From positions 1 to 10,205 of the forward strand of contig JAGRHM010000520.1 of assembly GCA_020445005.1 (NCBI GenBank): a stretch of DNA of 10,205 nucleotides. The letters are read 5' to 3'. Under the pieces are notes generated by a model. That model was not told where the DNA came from and did no database searches. It saw only the letters and a list, made by a program, of their open reading frames with translations. Within the stretch, counting starts at the first letter, position 1. Each line of letters starts with the position of its first letter. The DNA comes from Candidatus Competibacteraceae bacterium. Its GTDB lineage: Bacteria; Pseudomonadota; Gammaproteobacteria; Competibacterales; Competibacteraceae. The position numbers and the translations under genes were made by a program. This document shows, piece by piece, positions 1 to 6,917 of the stretch.

Positions 1-118
1 ACGCGGGCGACAAGCCCAGTTGCTGGCCGTAAAACTGGTTGGCGCGATTCAGATCACTGACCGCCAGGGCAATAACCTTGACCCGTTGCAAGCCAAGGGG
101 GGGCAAACTATCGAGCAT
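1..118 (-). CDS. VOC-fold (glyoxalase/bleomycin-resistance-like) protein, N-terminal 39 codons only
   Basis: The frame opens with ATG at 118 and is still open at the left edge, so only 39 residues are visible. They contain a typical first strand and helix of the vicinal oxygen chelate (VOC) fold: a run VKVIALAVSDLNRANQFYG at about residues 13-31, followed by QQLGL. This matches the family pattern of a hydrophobic strand, V-x-D-L, an amphipathic helix, F-Y and L-G. VOC proteins include metal-dependent lyases, dioxygenases and drug-binding proteins. In glyoxalase I the first metal ligand is a His about five residues before the V-x-D-L; here that place is a valine (V15), so a classical glyoxalase is unlikely. 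The start is supported by GGAGAG at 126-131, seven bases upstream. The substrate cannot be guessed. Confidence 0.8.
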   Translation of the reverse strand, partial: MLDSLPPLGLQRVKVIALAVSDLNRANQFYGQQLGLSPA

Positions 119-335
119 GGTTTCACTCTCCGGGACAGTGCGGCGTGGCCGTAGCGAACACGCCATAACAGTACGAAGAGCGGAACCCGAAAAGACGGGA
201 ACCGGTCTCCGGACGCCTCAAGCCCTTCAATTTAAATCTACTGGAGAATAATAGCCAACATTGCAGACTCACCGCAGTACCGGAGGAGCGTGCGGAATTG
301 GTGTAGCGAGAGGAATCTGCTCCCCTTCCAGGAGA
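119..335. other. Intergenic stretch upstream of the VOC-fold gene
   Basis: Apart from the Shine-Dalgarno at 126-131 I find no convincing gene here on either strand. The short open frames crossing it have unnatural composition (arginine/proline-rich, no recognisable motif). It should hold the promoter of the VOC-fold gene. An A+T-richer patch at about 225-260 is the likeliest place, but I could not find a convincing -35/-10 pair. Near 186-205 there is a short CCCG/CGGG stem with no T-tract after it, so I do not call it a terminator. Confidence 0.4.
126..131 (-). promoter_or_regulatory. Shine-Dalgarno of the VOC-fold gene
   Basis: On the minus strand this reads GGAGAG, seven bases before the ATG at 118. 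It fixes the start of the truncated gene at the left edge. Confidence 0.6.
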
Positions 336-502
336 TCAGTGCGAGTACAAGTCCAAATGCCGGTATTTCTCCCAAGGAGAGGCATTGGGCAGCTCGTGGG
401 CGCCCGGGTCATCCGGCGCCAGCAGGGTCGGTTCCGGGCTTCCGGGCGCAGGCCCTTGTGGAGCAGATAAAAACCGTAATCGGGGAGAAAGTGATCGGTC
501 AT
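336..502 (-). pseudogene. Possible small gene broken by a frameshift, about 55 codons
   Basis: An ATG at 502 overlaps the stop of the nucleotidyltransferase gene (ATGA), a typical translationally coupled arrangement. The first 20 or so codons (MTDHFLPDYGFYLLHKGLRP) have coding-like composition and G/C-rich third positions. Past about position 440 this frame becomes cysteine/arginine/proline-rich and unconvincing. A neighbouring frame becomes natural instead, ending ...HELPNASPWEKYRHLDLYSH before a TGA at 338-336. Joining the two frames needs a shift of one base back (or two forward) near 435-450. This could be a genuine disruption, a sequencing error, or two coincidental frames. I recognise no family. 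If intact it would be a soluble protein of about 55 residues. Confidence 0.3.
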
Positions 503-1311
503 GAGGCGTGGGGGGCGACGTCATCCGGCAACCACGCCCGGAACAACGCATTCAGCGGTTTCGATCCCGGATGATCGACCGGGGCCAGCGCCGGCCCGTG
601 CGCCAAGCGCGCCAGTTCCGCCTCGATCCAGTCATTCAACGCGGGAAGGCGCGGTCCCCAAGCGAGTTCTTCACCGCCCTGCTTGAGTTGTAGCAGATGA
701 TCCATCGCGCCGCGCAACGCGCCGGGCGGAATCAAGGTCTCGACCAGCGTGTAAAACCTCATCGGCACGATGCCCCGTCCGCTTTCCAGCCAGTTGACCG
801 CCAGCAGTGGGCGCAGCACGTACAGATATTTCTTTAATCGCACTCGGTCGCCTTGCAGATACTCCCGATCGTTGCCGCGTGCCATGTGCAGATAATGCCA
901 GGCGCAGGACAGGGGCGCATAGTAGCGCGGGATGACGGTTTGCATCGCCGCTTGAAAACCCGGTTGCGCCCGATAGACGAGGGGTGAATGCAGCCACTCG
1001 AACAGCGGCGGGTTGCCTTTGCACATCAATTGCAGCGCCTTGCGCCAGTCCCAGCCGTTGATGTCGAACACACCCTCGATCGGGCATTCAATGACATCGC
1101 GGCGGCGCTCCAGATCGATGCATAAATACTCGTCCCGGGGCCGGACGTAAATGAAACGCACGTCATAGTCGCTGTCCGGCGAGGCGAAGCCCCAGGCCCG
1201 GCTGCCGGATTCGCAGGCGTACAGGATGCGCACGGCGTGGGTGCGTTCAATCGCCGCCAGGCGTTCCCGAATCGTTGCGGTGAGGGCATCGGCAGGGGCA
1301 AGGTGGTTCAT
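499..1311 (-). CDS. RlaP/YcgL-type nucleotidyltransferase (DNA polymerase beta superfamily)
   Basis: The 270-residue protein carries the nucleotidyltransferase active-site signature near its N-terminus: GSRAWGF at about residues 36-42, then SPDSDYDVRFIY, in which D48 and D50 are the expected metal-binding pair. The following segment, with INGWDWRKALQLM and a NPPLFEWLHSPLVY stretch (about 84-113), is characteristic of the RlaP / COG3541 YcgL group. Known members include proteins encoded beside RNA ligases and proposed to act in RNA end repair; most are uncharacterised. The frame stays open up to a TTG at 1440, but that would add 43 residues with no family resemblance and overlap the upstream gene. 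I therefore take the ATG at 1311, although no good Shine-Dalgarno precedes it. No RNA ligase gene lies in the window. The stop overlaps the start of the broken frame at 502. Confidence 0.82.
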   Translation of the reverse strand: MNHLAPADALTATIRERLAAIERTHAVRILYACESGSRAWGFASPDSDYDVRFIYVRPRDEYLCIDLERRRDVIECPIEGVFDINGWDWRKALQLMCKGNPPLFEWLHSPLVYRAQPGFQAAMQTVIPRYYAPLSCAWHYLHMARGNDREYLQGDRVRLKKYLYVLRPLLAVNWLESGRGIVPMRFYTLVETLIPPGALRGAMDHLLQLKQGGEELAWGPRLPALNDWIEAELARLAHGPALAPVDHPGSKPLNALFRAWLPDDVAPHAS

Positions 1312-1396
1312 GGTGTCAAAGTCAGTGACGAGGGATATTGATGAGACCCGGATCAACGGCGCACGGTTTCCAAAGCGGTGAGCGGGGGTGGGGAAG
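1312..1396. other. 85-base gap between SnoaL-like and nucleotidyltransferase genes
   Basis: No gene, strong hairpin or clear promoter is visible. The spacing is longer than others nearby, so the nucleotidyltransferase may have its own promoter here, but the sequence does not show one. Confidence 0.35.
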
Positions 1397-1771
1397 TCAT
1401 GACTCACTACGGGGAAGATCGCTGACCGAAACTCGCGCAATTAAACCCGCGTCGGTGAATTCCAGAGTCTCGCGCGCCTGCCGTTGCACCGCCTGGCCGG
1501 TGGCCGCCGCCGTTGCGGTCATGGTGAAGGTAAACTCGACCGTGCGTTCATCCACCGACCGATATTCTGTGACCGTCCAGTAGACATCGGGAAAGCGGGT
1601 AAAAAAGTCGGTCATCATCGCATGGATCGCGGATCGCCCGGTGAACTCTCCGACAAAGGTTGAATGGTAAATGGCCTGTTCGGCGAACAGGGGCAGAATG
1701 AGTTCCAAGCGATGGGCGTTCGATAAAGCCACATACGCTTTGGCCAATTCGATCTGTTCGAGTGCGTTCAT
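1397..1771 (-). CDS. SnoaL-like / NTF2-like family protein
   Basis: The 124-residue protein has the length and layout of a single SnoaL/NTF2-like cone domain. An N-terminal helix (EQIELAKAYVALSNAHRLE) is followed by LILPLFAEQAIYHS, then a glycine-containing G-x-S-A-I turn leading into the second helix (MMTDFFTRFPDVYWTV). Several beta strands follow (EYRSVDERTVEFTFTMTA, and RQARETLEFTDAGLIARVS). Members bind small hydrophobic ligands and include isomerases, cyclases and dehydratases, but the fold alone does not give the reaction. AGGAG at 1778-1782, six bases before the ATG, fixes the start. Its ATG lies only 18 bases after the stop of the NERD-helicase gene, so both are probably on one transcript; whether the function is shared is unknown. 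Confidence 0.8.
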   Translation of the reverse strand: MNALEQIELAKAYVALSNAHRLELILPLFAEQAIYHSTFVGEFTGRSAIHAMMTDFFTRFPDVYWTVTEYRSVDERTVEFTFTMTATAAATGQAVQRQARETLEFTDAGLIARVSVSDLPRSES

Positions 1772-1789
1772 GTAATTCTCCTGATGAAA

Positions 1790-3715
1790 TCAGCGCGTAA
1801 GGCAAATCACATCCAGTGATTGACAAAGCTGCCGCACCTCCACTTTGCCGCTGTCCTGAATCCGCTGGACAAACGGCGAGGGCTGGGACACGGTGATGAA
1901 CAGTAAATCTTCCGGGCGGGTCAGGGCGACATACATCAAACAACAGTCGGCGGCTTCATCGCTGTCCGCAAACGTGCCCGGCAACTGATCAGCCCAAAGC
2001 AGGATCACCACGCGATACTGCAAGCCCTTGGCGACGTGAATGGTGTGCAGTTTCAGGCCCGGCGCATTGACCTTTTGGCGGGCGTTGCGGTCGTTTTTGT
2101 CGGTCATCCAGACGACGGGGCCGTGGCGTTCGAGCCGTTTTTTGAGATCCAGAATACTGTGATCGTAACGGGGATAAAGAAGACCGATGTCTTCCGGCGG
2201 GAGGGGTTGGTCGAACCCGCGAAAACCGGACGCGCCGTTTAAGAGTTGTTCAACGATACCCACCACGGCCAGCGTCTCTTGCCGGCGGTTCTGAGCCAGG
2301 ATCAGAACGGGCCGCTGGCCGGTGCGGCGCACGGCGTTGATGGGGTTGACGGTCACCGCTTGGAGATGATCGGCTTCCGTTGCAACCGTGTCGGTGGTCG
2401 TGGCGAAGGCTGCCGCCAATTCAAGAATCTCCCGGCTGTTGCGATAGTTCTTGTCCAGCGCGAAATCCCGATGAACGGTGCGACCCTGTGCCTTGATCCC
2501 AAGCTTTTTCCAGGAAATATCCCGTTGGCCACGATACAAGCCCTGGCTACCGTCGCCGACAATGATTAGATCCCCGTCGTCGGGTTCTTTCATCGCCGCC
2601 TTGGCGCACTGGAACCAGGACGGGGCAAAGTCCTGGGCTTCGTCAATGAGAATGGCGTCATACGTTTCGGCTTCGCCCCGGCCCGCTTCGAGATGGGCCC
2701 GCAGCCGTTCGCCTAACGAGTCGTTGTCTTCGTCCCGCTGCCGCGTGATCCCATTCCATTTGGACCAGCCATCGAAGTGACACACCGTGGCATTGCGGCA
2801 ATCCGACAAGCAACCTCGCAAATAGGCTGCCAGCGAGACGTTGAAACAGAGCAACAGAACCCGCAGGTCCGCGCCCTGGGCGGCCAACAGCCGGGCGCGG
2901 GCGATCAGCAAGACCGTCTTGCCGGAACCGGCGACGCCGTACACGATCCGATGGCCATCGCCTAATGCACGGGCGTTGCGTTCCTGACAGAGGTCCAGCA
3001 CTTTCAAGGATTCCAGCACGGTCGGCGCGGGCGTGACGGGAACGGCAGGCTTCGCGGCCGGCGTCAGGTGCAGAGTGAGCTGGACTTCCGGGTGAATGAT
3101 GGCGCGCAACGCATTGATCTGAGGTTCGTTCAGCGGTGAAAACGTCCACCAGGGATCGAAGGCTTTGCCCAGCGCCTGGGGCAAGTCGGCCGGGCGAAGT
3201 TGGCGCCATTGCTCCAGCAGGACATCGCGGGGAATGACTTTGGGGTAGGGGAACAGCGTCGTCAAATCGCCCAGGGCGTGGTTTTTCAGTTGATCCTGCG
3301 TGATGTTGGACAGGACCGCCATAAACCCGAACGGAAAGATAAAACGGTTCTGATAGTCCCCGTCGGGATGCACCAGGGTTTTGAAGGCCGGTTGCTGACG
3401 ACAATAATCCATCAGGCCGTACATGTAATCCCGCGCCTGGCGGAGTGGATGGGGCCGTTGCACGGGTTGACCGCCCTCCAGCACCACGATCTGATGGGAA
3501 TCCACGCCGTGCAGATGTTTCGGTTGCCAGCCCTTGACTTCGATGATCAGAACCCCCAGCGTCGGGCCGATCACCACAAAGTCGGGATAGCGTGCGCTGA
3601 TGATCGGTTCGTAATAGACGATGCAGTCATCCGGCAAGCCTTGCAAAATAAAAAAGACTTCCTGCTCGCCTCGGCTGGAGCGAGGCGGGAGACGATCCGG
3701 GATCATTTCGGCCAT
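1790..3715 (-). CDS. NERD nuclease-related domain fused to a UvrD/Rep-type SF1 helicase
   Basis: This is a 641-residue protein. The N-terminal part (about 15-75) is a NERD domain, a member of the PD-(D/E)xK nuclease group: RYPDFVVIGP supplies the Asp (about D45) and LIIEVKGW the E-x-K pair (about E59/K61). The helicase core follows: Walker A GVAGSGKT (about 260-267), motif II ILIDEAQDF (DEAQD about 358-362), LIIVGDGSQGLY, KNYRNSREI, then the UvrD C-terminal motifs LHTIHVAKGLQYRVVIL and LMYVALTRPEDLLFI. All the main motifs look intact, so an active DNA-translocating nuclease-helicase is expected. A TTG at 3739 would give 8 extra residues, but AAGGAA at 3723-3728, seven bases before the ATG at 3715, favours 641. 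Such fusions recur in defence islands and act on DNA in the cytoplasm; its target is unknown. Confidence 0.9.
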   Translation of the reverse strand: MAEMIPDRLPPRSSRGEQEVFFILQGLPDDCIVYYEPIISARYPDFVVIGPTLGVLIIEVKGWQPKHLHGVDSHQIVVLEGGQPVQRPHPLRQARDYMYGLMDYCRQQPAFKTLVHPDGDYQNRFIFPFGFMAVLSNITQDQLKNHALGDLTTLFPYPKVIPRDVLLEQWRQLRPADLPQALGKAFDPWWTFSPLNEPQINALRAIIHPEVQLTLHLTPAAKPAVPVTPAPTVLESLKVLDLCQERNARALGDGHRIVYGVAGSGKTVLLIARARLLAAQGADLRVLLLCFNVSLAAYLRGCLSDCRNATVCHFDGWSKWNGITRQRDEDNDSLGERLRAHLEAGRGEAETYDAILIDEAQDFAPSWFQCAKAAMKEPDDGDLIIVGDGSQGLYRGQRDISWKKLGIKAQGRTVHRDFALDKNYRNSREILELAAAFATTTDTVATEADHLQAVTVNPINAVRRTGQRPVLILAQNRRQETLAVVGIVEQLLNGASGFRGFDQPLPPEDIGLLYPRYDHSILDLKKRLERHGPVVWMTDKNDRNARQKVNAPGLKLHTIHVAKGLQYRVVILLWADQLPGTFADSDEAADCCLMYVALTRPEDLLFITVSQPSPFVQRIQDSGKVEVRQLCQSLDVICLTR

Positions 3716-3828
3716 GGATGGGTTCCTTATTCCATGCAATTTAACGATCTATTGGGGCAATAAGGTTGACGAGTGCATATTTTTACGTCAGCACCTTGCC
3801 TGCGATGAACAGAATCAAAAACTTCTTT
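3716..3828. other. A+T-rich leader of the NERD-helicase gene
   Basis: No gene is seen apart from the Shine-Dalgarno. The stretch is A+T-rich and probably contains the promoter of the NERD-helicase/SnoaL unit. I tried several -35/-10 combinations and none had both acceptable boxes and spacing. An AAAAA/TTTTT pairing at about 3815-3835 has no G/C stem and is not a credible terminator. Confidence 0.4.
3723..3728 (-). promoter_or_regulatory. Shine-Dalgarno that decides the NERD-helicase start
   Basis: The minus strand reads AAGGAA, seven bases before ATG 3715. It lies downstream of the alternative TTG at 3739, so translation most likely starts at 3715. Confidence 0.6.
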
Positions 3829-4020
3829 TTAGGTGTGATCACGAATCCATCCAGAAAGCAGGTAGTCCACGGTACGCGCACTAATGGCAAATCCAATCAT
3901 CAAGACCGATCGGTAGGGTTCAACAAATTTCATAAAGTCCTCTTGAATAAGGTAGAGAGCGATACTGAGGAACGCCGTGTCATACAGGATACGGCGGTAT
4001 AATATCTTCTTATTTTTCAT
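3829..4020 (-). CDS. Possible small membrane peptide, 63 residues
   Basis: A 63-residue frame lies in the A+T-rich gap between the two helicase genes. It starts with a basic stretch (MKNKKILYRRI) followed by two hydrophobic segments (TAFLSIALYLI and VLMIGFAISARTVDYLLSGW), which would suit a small inner-membrane protein with a positive N-terminus. No Shine-Dalgarno precedes the ATG and I recognise no family. A plus-strand frame covering 3766-4002 is less protein-like. It may be a real accessory peptide, a remnant of a larger gene, or chance. It begins 42 bases after the stop of the Lhr-like helicase. Confidence 0.35.
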   Translation of the reverse strand: MKNKKILYRRILYDTAFLSIALYLIQEDFMKFVEPYRSVLMIGFAISARTVDYLLSGWIRDHT

Positions 4021-4062
4021 AAGATAATTTAGTATTTGATTTAGAGCTATTTAACGCTATTT

Positions 4063-5664
4063 TCACCCTTGTACTTCCCTTCCCACACGCGGCAACCAAC
4101 GTCGGGCAATTTCCTGAAATACACTCTCCGCAGGACGGGCAAACGCTGCAATGCCGCCCTCAGTAGGATGCGTCATCACACAACCGCGTTGCGGGTCAAT
4201 GCTGACAATGCGATGACCGCCGCCGCCCAATCGAATCTGGTCATAGCCGTCCACGTAGGCCCGGCCTAATGCTCGACCCGAAAGTTCATCTACAACCGCC
4301 ACACCACTGTCAGCCGCGAACGTAAGATGCAGCGTGCGTCGTTCCAGAAGTTGCTGGCCGCGTTCCGACAATGCCAGATCATCGCCATGCAAGCGGATCA
4401 TCTGGGCGTCTAGCAGGCCGGCGATAATGGCCTCGCTGGCCCGTGGCGTGAGTCCATACGCTTGGCTAAGGAATTGAGTGATCGCTTGCTGATGTCGTCC
4501 ATGCGCAGCGGCAATGGCGGACGTCGCTTGTTGCAGACAACCCACCAGGAAAGGCCGCGCATCGCCATTGGCGCCGAGTTGACCGGTTTTCAGTTGCCCA
4601 ATCAAACGGCCAAAGTCGGTCGCTCGGTCATACAATCCTGCGACACAGACCACGCGCCGGAGGCCACCACGCCGTCCAGCACGTCCGGCACGTTGCAGGA
4701 AGGCAGACACCGACGCGGGTGCATCGAACAAAATGCAGGTATCCACATCGCCGATATCGATGCCGACTTCCAGGGTTGTCGTGGCGACTACTAATCCCAC
4801 ACGCATCTTGCGCAGGCGCGCTTCGGCTTCTTTGCGCATCGCGCTGGACGTCGAACCGTGATGAACCAGGCAGTTGCCGCGAAGAAAACCGGTGTTCAAG
4901 AGTTGACAGAGGCGCTCAACCCGGACACGGGTTTTGGCGAAACCAATGGCTTTTCGACATTCACGTTCGCGCAACAGACTCAGGAAGGAGGGTACCCCCT
5001 GGGATTCGTCGCCCAACCATTGGTGGCAAATGATCTCCAGTGCCTGGCCACCCGTTTCTTCAACAATAATCGGGTTGCGCAACAACCGGGCGCGGGTCGG
5101 CAGGGTAATATCGGGGACGGTCGCCGACACGCCCAAGCGGCGGTGAGGACCTGCCAAGGTATTCAGGCGATCCAGCAGGCCAATCAACTGCGTGCCCCGA
5201 GGGTTATCGAGAAAAAAATGCACCTCGTCAATGATGACCGCCCGCACGGCCTGGAGATCATCGGGTTGTCGGCACAAGGTATTGTCCAGACCCTCCGGAG
5301 TGCGGATCAGTGCATCGGCGGGTTTACCGGAGCGGCAAGTGTTCTTGTCGCCGGTCGCCACATCCAGGCGCAGCCCTAATGCCGCGAAAATCGGCGCCAT
5401 GCGCGTATGCAGATCGGTCGCCAAAGCCCGCGTGGGGGAAATCACCAATGCACCCAAGCCGCACACTTGTGGATCACGGTTCATTAACTCACAGACCACT
5501 GGCACAAAGGCGGCTTCGGTTTTACCGGTGCCCGTGCCTGCCGTAATCAGAACGTCGCGATCAAGTTCGATTTGGGAAAAGGTCGCTTCCTGGATCGGGC
5601 GCAAGCGTCCGCCAAAGCGACCAAAGAAAGCGCGTTGCACGGGTAGGGGTACGTCAAGCCCCAT
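4063..5664 (-). CDS. Compact Lhr-like DEVH superfamily 2 helicase (BrxHI-like)
   Basis: The 533-residue protein has a full set of SF2 motifs: RPIQEA (Q-motif-like), Walker A AGTGTGKT (about 42-49), SPTRAL (Ia), DEVH (about 146-149), SAT (about 180-182), a TTLEVGIDIGDVD motif V, and QRAGRAGR (about 324-331). After the RecA domains come a winged-helix-like region (about 385-445) and a beta-rich part, including GRALGRAYVDGYDQIRLGGG and the sequence after it. That resembles the region following the helicase core in Lhr proteins. Lhr itself is about three times longer; the size and position directly after BrxD-type ATPases recall BrxHI of type 2 BREX. A TTG at 5670 overlaps the upstream stop, but GGGGGAG at 5671-5677 lies six bases before the ATG at 5664, the preferred start. 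Likely role: ATP-driven unwinding or remodelling of DNA or RNA within the defence complex. It is the last clear gene of the operon. Confidence 0.88.
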   Translation of the reverse strand: MGLDVPLPVQRAFFGRFGGRLRPIQEATFSQIELDRDVLITAGTGTGKTEAAFVPVVCELMNRDPQVCGLGALVISPTRALATDLHTRMAPIFAALGLRLDVATGDKNTCRSGKPADALIRTPEGLDNTLCRQPDDLQAVRAVIIDEVHFFLDNPRGTQLIGLLDRLNTLAGPHRRLGVSATVPDITLPTRARLLRNPIIVEETGGQALEIICHQWLGDESQGVPSFLSLLRERECRKAIGFAKTRVRVERLCQLLNTGFLRGNCLVHHGSTSSAMRKEAEARLRKMRVGLVVATTTLEVGIDIGDVDTCILFDAPASVSAFLQRAGRAGRRGGLRRVVCVAGLYDRATDFGRLIGQLKTGQLGANGDARPFLVGCLQQATSAIAAAHGRHQQAITQFLSQAYGLTPRASEAIIAGLLDAQMIRLHGDDLALSERGQQLLERRTLHLTFAADSGVAVVDELSGRALGRAYVDGYDQIRLGGGGHRIVSIDPQRGCVMTHPTEGGIAAFARPAESVFQEIARRWLPRVGREVQG

Positions 5665-5666
5665 GT

Positions 5667-6908
5667 TCAACTCCCCCGCAACCGACGGTGATCCAGCGCC
5701 GCGATCAGGCTGCGAATGAAGGAACGGATATCATCACCCGCAATATTTCTCCATACGTTAATTTGTTCCTGGTCACTGAGCGGTTTGATTTGATCCGTCC
5801 CGTAGGCCCAGCCATAAAGAATGCGTAATTGATTTTCAATTTGTCGCTTATCATCATTATCATACGAACTGAGTACTTCGGGAACAATGCCGGTTCGCTG
5901 ACAAATTTGTTGGCACAAACCGCCTTGATGAGTGAATGCAAATACGACATGCATATAGGAGGGGTGATGTGGACGATAAACGGGAGATCGCACATTACGA
6001 TGATGCTTGAGATCCCGGGTATCATGATTGCCCGCCGTCAAAGCCAAGCCCATCATGACATCCCAGGCACGCTCGACACGGTAGCTATTAATCGCCCATT
6101 CCGTGCGTTCGGCCTCATCCAGAAGCAGTACTAAGCCGTGCACATCAATCAACCGCAACTGATGCGCCAACCAGTTCAATTTGGCAATGGCTTTATTCGC
6201 GGCGCTCATATCGGTGGGAACCCCATCACTGAGTGACAGAGTCGGAAGATAAGTGGATTGGAGGAGGCCCCAATACTTGGGAATCGCCTCTCGCAACGTA
6301 TCAAACCGCGTCAAAAAACCTTGGCGACCTGGAAATCGATCATAGGTCGCCCGTAGCAGCGCCTGTTCTTTTCCAAATGTCCAATGATCCAGCCGATCCT
6401 CTCGCATGAAAATCAAGGCGCGGAGCAATGTGGCCAAGTCACTCGCACCGTGGAAGGTGCGGCCATCTATCGTCAACGTCAACGATTGTTCAACCGCACT
6501 GACGATGGATCGAGGATTTTCAGCTTGTTCGTGCGATGCGCCCAGCTCCAAACGCGCCACGGCAAAATCCTGCTTTTCCAGCGCCCTCGCCAATAATTCG
6601 CCAAAATGGGTTTTGCCGGTTCCATAACCCCCCACGACGACTTGAACAGAACCGGTTTTTTGCTGATCTATCGACTGGCAAAGGCGCGCTAACCGCTCTG
6701 CCTGACCATAAGTCGCCCGTTCGACCACATACCGATTGACGACTCCGGCGCGCAGTGCTTCGATGGCTGCCCGTGACTCCATGACAAAAACCTGATTCTT
6801 AGCGCGAGAATTCTCAAACTGGGTCAGTAGGGCTTGTTGTCGCGCTTGCTGTGCCGCAATCTCGGCATTTAAGCTCGCGGCTTCTACCGCAACGGTCGTT
6901 TGGTTCAT
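5667..6908 (-). CDS. BrxD-like P-loop ATPase (DUF2791/BREX ATP-binding type), second copy
   Basis: The 413-residue protein opens with a helical, glutamine/alanine-rich stretch (about 8-32, possibly coiled coil). It continues with the hallmark of BrxC/BrxD ATPases: AAIEALRAGVVNRYVVE (about 46-62), then VVVGGYGTGKTHFGELLA with Walker A at about 93-100. Walker B is LVLLLDEAE (about 259-267), followed by a sensor-1-like strand VVFAFTHQGG (about 321-330). BrxD is an AAA-like ATPase of type 2 BREX whose gene precedes the brxHI helicase gene; the same order is seen here. AAGGGG at 6914-6919 overlaps the upstream stop and lies five bases before the ATG, so translation is coupled. Its sequence differs strongly from the preceding ATPase, so it is not a recent duplicate. 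It probably works with that ATPase and the downstream helicase on DNA; this role is inferred. Confidence 0.82.
   Translation of the reverse strand: MNQTTVAVEAASLNAEIAAQQARQQALLTQFENSRAKNQVFVMESRAAIEALRAGVVNRYVVERATYGQAERLARLCQSIDQQKTGSVQVVVGGYGTGKTHFGELLARALEKQDFAVARLELGASHEQAENPRSIVSAVEQSLTLTIDGRTFHGASDLATLLRALIFMREDRLDHWTFGKEQALLRATYDRFPGRQGFLTRFDTLREAIPKYWGLLQSTYLPTLSLSDGVPTDMSAANKAIAKLNWLAHQLRLIDVHGLVLLLDEAERTEWAINSYRVERAWDVMMGLALTAGNHDTRDLKHHRNVRSPVYRPHHPSYMHVVFAFTHQGGLCQQICQRTGIVPEVLSSYDNDDKRQIENQLRILYGWAYGTDQIKPLSDQEQINVWRNIAGDDIRSFIRSLIAALDHRRLRGS
5671..5677 (-). promoter_or_regulatory. Shine-Dalgarno that decides the helicase start
   Basis: The minus strand reads GGGGGAG within the last codons of the upstream ATPase gene, six bases before ATG 5664. 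It lies next to the TTG at 5670, which is too close to be used with it. Confidence 0.6.
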
Positions 6909-6917
6909 GATGGCCCC

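Noticed and set aside
180..210. CCCG/CGGG pair as a hairpin terminator upstream of the VOC-fold gene
   Set aside because: Only four base pairs with no T-tract on either strand.
1312..1440. TTG start at 1440 for the nucleotidyltransferase
   Set aside because: It would overlap the SnoaL-like gene and add residues with no family resemblance; ATG 1311 places the conserved domain at the normal distance.
3810..3840. AAAAA/TTTTT pairing as a terminator after the small peptide frame
   Set aside because: No G/C-rich stem and no stable hairpin; simply an A+T-rich stretch.
4021..4062. Possible TTAAAT / TAAATT promoter with 17-base spacing before the small peptide
   Set aside because: Only three and four matches of six to the consensus boxes, in a stretch so A+T-rich that such matches are expected by chance.
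4063..5664. Helicase considered as DrmA of DISARM
   Set aside because: It is far shorter than DrmA, has the Lhr-like layout after the core, and lies downstream of drmC rather than before drmB.
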